NCBI GenBank assembly: GCA_037176845.1
Contig: JAYKXP010000016.1
Span: 124,001-188,000 of the forward strand
Reading direction: 5' to 3'
Length of the DNA stretch: 64,000 nucleotides
Origin: Paramarasmius palmivorus
Lineage: Eukaryota > Basidiomycota > Agaricomycetes > Agaricales > Marasmiaceae
The notes beneath the pieces were generated by a model that searched no databases, was not told the DNA's origin, and was given only the letters and a program-made list of their open reading frames with translations. Numbering within the stretch: the first letter of the stretch is position 1; each line of letters opens with the position of its first letter. A program made the translations under genes and the position numbers. Positions 56,922-64,000 of the stretch are shown here, one piece after another.

Positions 56922-59019
56922 TCAATACTCCAAAGAGTTTTCCAGAATCTTGGTCAAATGGTGCCTTCCATCTTCTCCAACAAAGTCACCGATTCCGGGT
57001 GCGAGGTCCAACACACGTCGTTGAGGAATGGTGCCTTCCACGAGCATACCAACGTCGCTAGATTTGTAGCTTGATAGTAATATGTCAGTACTGGCCATGG
57101 GAAACATATTTGTTTACTTACCCAACAGCCTTCAAACCGCGAGGAACACCGAGGCCATCGAGGAAACGGGCAATCGCTTCATACAGGTATGCACCGATTT
57201 CGGAGTCGGGTATACGAGTGATAGAAGGATCAGAAACGTTTGTATTTGTGAAGATGGCTAGAGCCTCTCTGTGTCGGTCAGGAGAGGATGGAGATGTGAA
57301 TTGGAAGACTGGCGAAAAGAATCAGTACGTATAGCTAGATGGAGCAGACGAATTCGTTACCTGCAGGTCCGGTAAGAGCAACACTGCGAGGAGAATCAGA
57401 GAATGGACAGGCACTTTTGGAGAAATCACGGACCTGACACCATGAGGGATGATAGGATGGTCCAAAGCGTAACCAGGATGCTGATACTTGGGCCCTTTTT
57501 TGTTCAAGCCGGATATCTGCCCGAAAGTCAATGCACCTGCTTCGAAATTTCCTTTGAAGACATACCGGGTAGCTCATGCCGTGACAAAGATGCACACCGG
57601 CATTACCGAAACCAATCCCAGCGAAAGAGGCAGCTAAACTAATGCTACCGTTAAGACAAGCTGCATAAACATTGTTCGCCAACACGTACAGCATCTGCCT
57701 GCGGGCTTCTTCATCTTCTCTGTCCCTTGCGATCCGTGGAAGATACTTGACAGTAGTCCTAAGAGCCCACAAAGAGAAGATATCGGCTACAGGGTTGCTT
57801 CCTTGATATGCAGGTCTGAGTGCTGGGTTGGCTGGGCGAGGCATACGTTCAGTATACCTTGATTTGTACAATCAGCATCAATCTAGTCGAGGTTATTGTT
57901 ATCCTTACGGAATAGCCGTATAACTTTCCATGCTATGGAACAGCACATCCAATCCAGCACTGATATGCACCGCGGTCGGACAAGATTCCGTGTTGTGGGT
58001 GTCCTGGATAGAATGATTGGATACAGTTACATTGAAGTCCAACGGGAGACTTACCACAATACCCAGAGTAGGTTTGAGGGCCCGATTTGCAATACCTGTC
58101 TTGAAGGAACGGGAGGTGATATCAACAATAGCAGCTCCAGTTGTTTCTGAACCAGTTCCCGCGGTGGTGGGAACGGCAATGAGAGGACGAAGAGCCTGGG
58201 TGACTGGCTGACCCTTTCCAACCGGTGCATTGATAAAGTCGAATAGGTCAGCGTCTTTGTAAACTGTGAACCTATAGACGTGTCAGACAAGAAACCGAAC
58301 AGCTGACGGCGACCTACAGGTTAGCAGCCTTTGCCGTGTCAATGACACTTCCGCCTCCAACCCTATTTGTGAACACACATACGTAAACGGATCTTGTGAA
58401 ACACCCTAGGTTCCCACCACTTACGCGAGGAAATGACTGAAGTCGTGTTTGCGAGCCCAGTCAATGGCCTTTCTCCAGCTGTCTTCAGTTGGTTCAGCGA
58501 GAACTTGATCATAGACCTCGAAGGGAAGATCTGTCTGAGATTCCAGGGATTCCAGAGTCTACGATGGGTTCAAATAAGTAGGTAGATCGTGTATATGGGA
58601 ACACCGAACGTGCCGTCTTCATTGGCTTCAAGTTGGCAATGTTGGGATCTGTAAAGACGCCGACCTAGCAGAGTATTTAGTTGCGTGACACGAATACCCC
58701 ACACGCGACGTACTTTGCGAGCTTTCATGTTCTTGAGATCCATACCGACCTCTCGCGTGACACCATCACCAAACCTCAAGTTGGATGCTGCGACCTGGAA
58801 ACACAAACCTAAGTCCAAGTCAACCAATACAGACATTCACCATACCTCGAATGCATATTCCTTCTGGATAGTTTCGACAGGAGTTGCAAGTTTTCGGAGT
58901 TGGTTCACCGCAGCGAACTGGCCATGAGGATGGTGAGCATGAGAGGAACAACCATGACATGGACAAGCTGAATGCTGGGAAGCGTTGATGAGACGAGAGA
59001 TCACTCTTCTGGATGCCAT
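56922..59019 (-). CDS. ADHFE1: Hydroxyacid-oxoacid transhydrogenase, mitochondrial (HOT/ADHFE1)
   Basis: Iron-containing alcohol-dehydrogenase family member. HOT oxidises 4-hydroxybutyrate to succinic semialdehyde while reducing 2-oxoglutarate to 2-hydroxyglutarate. The N-terminus MASRRVISRLINASQHS is basic and lacks acidic residues, fitting a mitochondrial targeting peptide; it is followed by a Cys/His-rich ACPCHGCSSHAHHPHG. Conserved blocks: FGDGVTREVGMDLKNM, VGGGSVIDTAKAANLF, LIAVPTTAGTGSETTGAAIV, HISAGLDVLFHSMESYTA, GNAGVHLCHGMSYPISGL and HGVSVALTGPAVF, with metal-binding His and Asp positions preserved. The last exon ends GRHHLTKILENSLEY. About ten introns. Its start is head-to-head with the HET gene, and part of its first exon and promoter is duplicated near 63.1 kb. 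Confidence 0.94.
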
Positions 59020-59442
59020 GGACGTTGAGAAGTTGAAGAGTCAGGCAACCCCGGAGTCGAGAATGTGGGGAGATCCGGCCAAGTCCGAAATGCCGACTGC
59101 CGAATTTCTCGCGAAACACCTCTACAACGACCCTGACCACAAACCGCGACCACCCTCGAGCTCCTTCCACTCTCTGGCACTTCCTGGCCCTTTCCCCCAA
59201 CCGGACTCAAGGCTCACTACAAATTCAGAACGAAGAGACTCCGACGCCGTGCAGCATTCAACCGCTTGTTCCCAATGAGCGCTTCTAATCGGCTTCCAAA
59301 GCAGTCATGAGATGCAAATTATTCACGTACGCCGCATTTACGGTGGACATTGACTCCAACTCGATAAGGTTTTTGTGATTCGTATGTGCGACATACACGA
59401 GTTCCACCTATAAGTACTTTCAAAGGCAGGTATTTCGACAAC
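59020..59442. promoter_or_regulatory. Divergent promoter of HOT and HET genes
   Basis: 424 bp from the HOT start to the HET start. The HOT-proximal part (to about 59102) is repeated, in the same orientation, at about 63136-63211. No coding sequence beyond a short in-frame upstream ATG for the HET gene (59386), which I regard as 5' UTR. Confidence 0.5.
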
Positions 59443-62400
59443 ATGTCTTCCATCCTTCCTCGCCCAATTGAAAGTTCTCCTTCATCTATACCTTCTTCCG
59501 CCCTTGACCCTCCAGATTCCAGTCATTCTAGTGCTTCACAGGTAGCAGAAGAGTCTGATGCTCCTACTTTTCGCGTGGTATGTTGTTGCTTCATGACGCG
59601 AAACAGACAGAGCTGACCACCGATCAGACTGTGTATCCGATCCGACCCACTGGGTGCGTAACATACTTTTGAATGGCTATAAATGATCCAACTTTTTTGA
59701 ACCGATCGTAGATGCCCCGATGAAAACCATGTTCCATACACCGCCCTTGTCCACGATGACGGGTATTCAATGGTTCAGGTAGTGTTCGGTCACAGACTCG
59801 ATAGCTCAGTGGCGCGATTCGTCCTGCCTGTAAGGATGTTGGATGTAGCCTTCGTTCAATGACTGATGTATGGCTTTTATAGGCTTCGAAAGTGCAAGCA
59901 CAAGAAGCGATAGGCGCAGAGGGTATCAGGTTATCTTGGATAACACTCATTCCTGTGCCCTTTGAGTTCACGGTAGATGGCAAGAGTGCTGCCACTGTGC
60001 TCTACTACGATGCCCTACAGCACCTGCAATCCACATATTCGCCTTCCTCTCTGGTGAATGCGATTAAAAACTCGATCCAAAATCCGCTCTCAGAACAACA
60101 CCCCTCGCTCAGTACTTTGGTGAACTGTCTTGCCGATAGATATTCCTTGCCAGGCCATCCAACACCTGACGAGCTAAGCGTGAGCCTCTATCCGACATCT
60201 GTCTTGGATTTCATCATTTTCGGGATGCTTTACGTCGTTGCCATGAATAACTACATCGAAAACATCCTCGGACAGCGAGGTCACTTTCTAGCACTAATGG
60301 AACAGTCCAAGCGTAATTCCCAACCCTCAATGCTATACCAGGCCACACTTCTGGACATAGTGACCTCACTATGGCACCGTGAATGCTGGGACAGGCATCG
60401 AGTGCGTTGGTCACCTATGCCATGGTCCCGAGTTTCAATGCTTCACCCAGAGGCAGAGCAACTCCAACCTACAAGTGAGTCCTTTTGGACTTCCTACATA
60501 AGTTCAGCACAATAACAACGTTTACATAGATGAGCTGGACATGATCCCTACTCCTACTGCCAGTGCTCTCGACAAGCTGAACGATGAAGATTACACGTTG
60601 CGCACCACCGAGTATATGTGTGGCCATCCAATCGATATACCTTGGCTCGGTGCTCCCCACGACGGTCACCCTTTCAGCTTGGACCTGCACCGCTATGTGA
60701 AGCTCCGCCGTCAAGCACTTTCGACCCTGCGCGAAGATGCTGCGTTGTGGTTAAATGCGCTTACTTTTGGCATTCTTGAGGCTGTCCTGGGGATTAGGAT
60801 ACCAGAGGCATTGACACTCTGTAAGCGCGGGCATGATGGAAAAGAGGTCATCTCTGGTGCACGCCTGTCAAGATTAATGCATGAATGGCAGGTACACTCG
60901 CAAGAACGCCAGGAACTTGATCGCACCGCACATGTGCATCGAGGAAGAGAGGTAGCGCGGCTACTTAACGACGCGCTACTAGCCATCGACGAGGTCCAGT
61001 TCTATTATGCCGACCCATTCACCCGTGCTGGTATTCCCCCTAACCATGCCATCGAAGAGTACGTCGGCCCTGTGGTCTTTACCCTTCTTGCCCTGTGTAC
61101 CCGTGGCGGGTTCCTATGGGTAGAGATACCTGAATTCAATGCCCAAATGGCTCGTCACAGTGGTCGATTGTACCACACTTTTGCCGAGATGACATGCCAG
61201 AAGTATATGACCAGCGTTGGTTGGTGCCCGTACATCGTCTCACGCGCATTTTTGCCACCCTACTACGGCCCCACCTCTCATCCTTTATTCACCTCCAAGC
61301 ATTCATTCGAAATACCCCTGACGAGCACCAACATTGCACGGACGAGTCTTGCAATCTCTTTACCATCACCGATACAAGTGCATATGTCCCCCGTCATACG
61401 AGTACTTCCTGCCAATGTGGTTACATTGTCCCACCATTTGATGCTATCACACAACTTCTTTCCGAAGGGGATCATGGTTCAGTCCCAATCGTCGTCTTTG
61501 ATGGACAGCGCCTTCTCGTAGAAAGAGCAGTTGATCGCCCTTATGTTGCCATCTCTCACGTCTGGGCAGACGGGCTTGGAAGCACGACAGAACAGGGACT
61601 TCCTGGTTGTCAGGTTGCGCGTCTTGCTGCTCTGGTTCAGAGTATTATCCCTACTTCAGGGGGATTCTGGATGGACTCTCTTTGCGTTCCTGATGTAAAG
61701 GATCTCAGGAAACGGGCCATCAAGCTCATGGCAAAGACATACAAGGATGCTGCTAGCGTCCTCGTCATAGATGCCACTATCATGAGTCAATGCCACTCGC
61801 AATCAAGACTCTGGCGGGACAACCTCTTTCGCATTGCGACATCGGGGTGGGTGCGGCGTGTATGGACACTGCAGGAGGGGATCCTTGCACGGAAATTGTA
61901 TTTTCAATTTGCTGATGGCCCCGTAGATGTGGATGAGAGATTGGAGAGTTATATGAAAGACCAGGTTGCAGCCGACTTTCTCGCTCAAGACCCATCAGGA
62001 AAATCCGAACCATTATTTCCAGTTCACTTTGCAATGTGTCTCCCTCTTATTGCATTTCGTGGTCGCAAGAAGCTTGCAGCTCCACGGGAGTGCACTTTTG
62101 GCGACGTCGCTGGGCTTTTACGCCTGCGGACAACTTCAAAGGCAGAGGACGAGACGGTTGCTATTGCTGGGTTGTTGCCTCAGGTTGATGTGGGCGCGTT
62201 ACTCGCCATTAGCGGGCCAGATGTCGTAGAGCAGCGTATGAAGGCATTTCTCATTCAGCTACGAGAGATTCCTCGGTTTCTACCGATTCTTAATGACCCC
62301 AAAATTGAACTTCCTGGATTCCGGTGGGCACCTCGAACCCTCGCGTCGGTGTTTAACTCAGACAGTGGTCGGTTGTATGGTACAGCAACTTGCACAGAAA

Positions 62401-62873
62401 GCGGTCTTTCTGGGGTGTACAACGTTTTCCGCTTCCACACTGCCGTGAAAATCCCTTCCGAGATAACTCGACAAAACGGAAAGAAACCTGAATTCTTGAT
62501 TTGGATTACGGAGCGCGCCTCAGATTCCGTTTATGAGGCCAGAATCCTCCTCGACCATTTGCAGAGATCGGCTCACTACCAAAGTGAATTAACTGTCAGC
62601 CGACCGTCGACGATAGATGCCCTCTTGTTCATCCACGATGATGGACCACTACAGAACGATTCCGTTCAATGTGCTGCTGTCCTCTGTCGCAGTGGGGTTG
62701 TCGGAGGGGATGGCACAAAGGATGAACCTTTCTACTGTGATCATGTTTCTACCGGTAGATTCAACCGGATTGCTACCACATTCGAGGAGTTCCAGAAAAC
62801 CTACGTGAATAATTTTGGTTTTGGGCATGCTGCATGCGGAGAGTTTGGCAAAGCGCACGTCTACTTGACATAG
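59443..62873 (+). CDS. HET-domain (heterokaryon-incompatibility-type) protein with apparent frameshift
   Basis: Basidiomycete-type HET protein. The N-terminal region is built from small exons (MSSILPRPIESS, then TVYPIRPTGCPDENHVPYTALVHDD), then FTVDGKSAATVLYYDALQ and a long exon with GWCPYIV. The HET domain follows: CQCGYIVPP, RPYVAISHVWADGLG, GCQVARL, GGFWMDSLCVP, AIKLMAKTYKDAASVLVID and WVRRVWTLQEG, ending at 62873. HET domains act in non-self recognition in filamentous fungi; the target here is unknown. The frame with GWCPYIV and the frame with the HET domain differ by one base. The switch is needed around 61290-61320, where a CCCC run occurs (61315-61318). No intron there preserves both conserved parts, so the gene is either mutated, misassembled or spliced in an unusual way. 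An intron at about 59779-59882 holds a tRNA-like sequence. Flanked by HOT 5' sequence and its decayed copy. Confidence 0.75.
59797..59870 (+). other. tRNA-like sequence (A-box and weak B-box) in a HET intron
   Basis: The intron is about 104 nt, twice the local norm. It contains TAGCTCAGTGG (59805-59815), a perfect match to the pol III A-box consensus. Then comes TCCTGCCTGTAAGGA, a 4-bp stem with a 7-nt loop at the anticodon-arm position. A GTTCAATGAC follows, resembling a B-box. D-arm and T-arm pairing are poor, so this is not a functional tRNA; a decayed tRNA or tRNA-derived SINE head is possible. Confidence 0.35.
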
Positions 62874-63553
62874 ATTGTGGAAAAGATGGACTGTGATCTG
62901 GAGTGATATATATCGAAACTACGACGCCTGAAGTACTATGTAGGTTCGCGCTAGTCGCTGAAATGCGAGAATATCCAAGTTGTTGCCGCAAACTCAGATA
63001 CGACGTACGTACTTTGCGAATGCACCATCGCATCCGGTACGGTATACAGGAGTGGCTCATTTTTGGGGTTGCTATGACAAGGACGCCGAGTGCCGAGAAG
63101 CGTCGATGAGACATGAAATAACTCTTCTGGATGCCCTGAAGGTTGAGGAAAAGAGTCAAGGAACTCCGAAAGAACGTGGGGAAGCACGAGTCCGAAATGC
63201 CGATTGCCGAGATGGTATCCTTCTCCGGTTACCCTGGCCACCGCCCGCCAAAGGTAAGCTAAGCGCCGAAGGTTGGACAGGAGATTTACAGCTTGCAGTT
63301 TTGCCATTGAGCATTCTTGGAACCGTATACGTATTTCGAAGCGAATTGAAGCTTGATTATCACAGAAAAAACATATGGACACGTCTATAAAAACTGGAAC
63401 GATATGGAATTTCATGAATTGAATTGTATGTCCAAGTTGATGATCAAAACGGCAAGATTCTGGGCACAAGGCACACCAGGACTGGCTTGACCTTGTACCT
63501 CCTGGTACTCACCTCCTCTTCTCCCTTTCTTTTTCACCCCAGTCGCTCTTTCT
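62874..63553. promoter_or_regulatory. HET 3' flank, HOT remnant and aspartic-protease promoter
   Basis: 680 bp containing the HOT remnant and, to its right, the promoter of the aspartic protease with a TATA-like TATAAAAA (63386-63393) about 165 bp before the start codon and a CTCCTCTTCTCCC leader. The distance from the remnant's lost start codon to the protease start (about 417 bp) is similar to that from the HOT start to the HET start (424 bp). Confidence 0.55.
63073..63211 (-). pseudogene. Decayed duplicate of the HOT gene 5' end
   Basis: This stretch aligns with about 58954-59102, the HOT first exon and proximal promoter, in the same orientation, with long shared runs such as ACTCTTCTGGATGCC and GTCCGAAATGCCGA. 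I estimate about 75% identity by eye. Read on the minus strand in the HOT frame it gives ASRRVISCLIDASRHSAS, but the start codon is AGG (at 63135-63137) and a stop codon follows after about 22 codons. It is therefore a non-coding remnant. It and the true HOT 5' end form direct repeats bracketing the HET gene. Confidence 0.75.
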
Positions 63554-64000
63554 ATGATGATTCTCTCGGTCCTGACTCTGCCTCTCTTTCTTTCAGTCGT
63601 TTCCGCTGTCAAGTTTTCCGTAAAGCAAATTAAGCCGTCATTCGAACGGAGGGACGACATTGCATCTTCCAAATTCCGGGTCCTTGCAGCAGGAGATGGT
63701 TCAAGCAACCTCGATATCAGGTCCGTTCAATTTCTTACTTCAAAAGCCGTTCGTTAAACCCTTATCTTTCCAGCACTGTCCACGACTTACTTTACATGGC
63801 AAATGTGCGTCTTATCACCGGCAACGTTCCAGCAATTCAACTAACGTTCTCACCAGATTTCGGTCGGCGGCAATGGTCTGTTCTATACAGAGAGACGGAC
63901 GGGTTCCAAGCTAATACATCCTCAGATTATGTTGTACAGTTGGACACTGGGTCGTCAGGTGAGCCTTTACTCGTCAATCTAAGAATAGCGTCGCTGACGT
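63554..64000 (+). CDS. Secreted pepsin-family aspartic protease, truncated by window end
   Basis: The start MMILSVLTLPLFLSVVSA at 63554 is a signal peptide, followed by a propeptide-like KFSVKQIKPSFERRDDIAS. After introns (GTCCGT to TTTCCAG, GTGCGT to CACCAG and GTCTGT to CCTCAG) the frame reads LLYMANISVGGNDYVVQLDTGSS, containing the first catalytic-aspartate motif DTGSS of A1 peptidases. The rest, including the second aspartate, is outside the window. Presumably an extracellular or wall-associated protease. Confidence 0.85.

Noticed and set aside
1..64000. Transposable elements, CRISPR arrays or secondary-metabolite cluster
   Set aside because: No reverse transcriptase, transposase, long terminal repeat, spacer array or PKS/NRPS/terpene core was recognised; only the tRNA-like stretch and HOT remnant look mobile or duplicated.

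Overview
The window is nuclear DNA of a filamentous basidiomycete, most likely an Agaricomycete. Almost every gene is split by many introns of about 45-60 nt (donors GTGAGT, GTGCGT or GTACGT; acceptors YAG), genes are dense on both strands with short gaps, and several families are fungal or basidiomycete in flavour: STB6-like, PXB/PX/DUF3818, RFX, a basidiomycete-type HET protein, a GPI-anchored chitin deacetylase and vacuolar endopolyphosphatase. No rRNA, confident tRNA, CRISPR array or intact transposon was seen. Exon joins were read by eye from splice sites and protein-family logic, without transcript data.

Layout. 1-4.1 kb: 3'-truncated STB6-like gene and an F-box protein (both minus). 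4.2-10 kb: Rab geranylgeranyltransferase beta, glucose-6-phosphate dehydrogenase, THOC5-like mRNA-export subunit, Ubc8/UBE2H-type E2. 10.5-13.8 kb: a 59-residue two-helix membrane protein and two neighbouring four-helix MARVEL-like proteins. 14.4-19 kb: acetoacetyl-CoA synthetase and a small orphan. 19.3-25.4 kb: endopolyphosphatase and an RFX transcription factor. 25.7-32.3 kb: Bfr1, Nhp2 and a PX-domain lipid-binding protein. 32.9-43.5 kb (all minus): chitin deacetylase, TFIIF alpha, a bHLH factor and the Elg1/ATAD5 PCNA unloader. 43.6-50 kb: JMJD7 hydroxylase, an orphan, CCDC47 and the Spb4 helicase. 50-59 kb (minus): an orphan, a GCK/Ste20 kinase, ribosomal protein L35, His6 and a hydroxyacid-oxoacid transhydrogenase (HOT). 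59.4-64 kb: a HET-domain protein and the start of a secreted aspartic protease.

Most genes are conserved housekeeping functions: ribosome biogenesis (Nhp2, Spb4, RPL35), transcription and export (TFIIF, RFX, bHLH, THOC5), membrane traffic and ER (Bet2, Bfr1, CCDC47, PX protein), and metabolism (G6PD, AACS, HOT, His6). They do not form an obvious pathway cluster.

The least ordinary part is 59-63.5 kb. The HET gene lies between HOT and a decayed direct duplicate of the 5' end of HOT. It carries an apparent one-base frameshift between its N-terminal region and its HET domain, and one of its introns contains a tRNA-like sequence. Other points worth a second look are a nested pair of perfect inverted repeats in the G6PD/THOC5 divergent promoter, a poly-lysine tract in endopolyphosphatase, the pair of MARVEL-like genes, and palindromes and ACGCGT motifs in several promoters.
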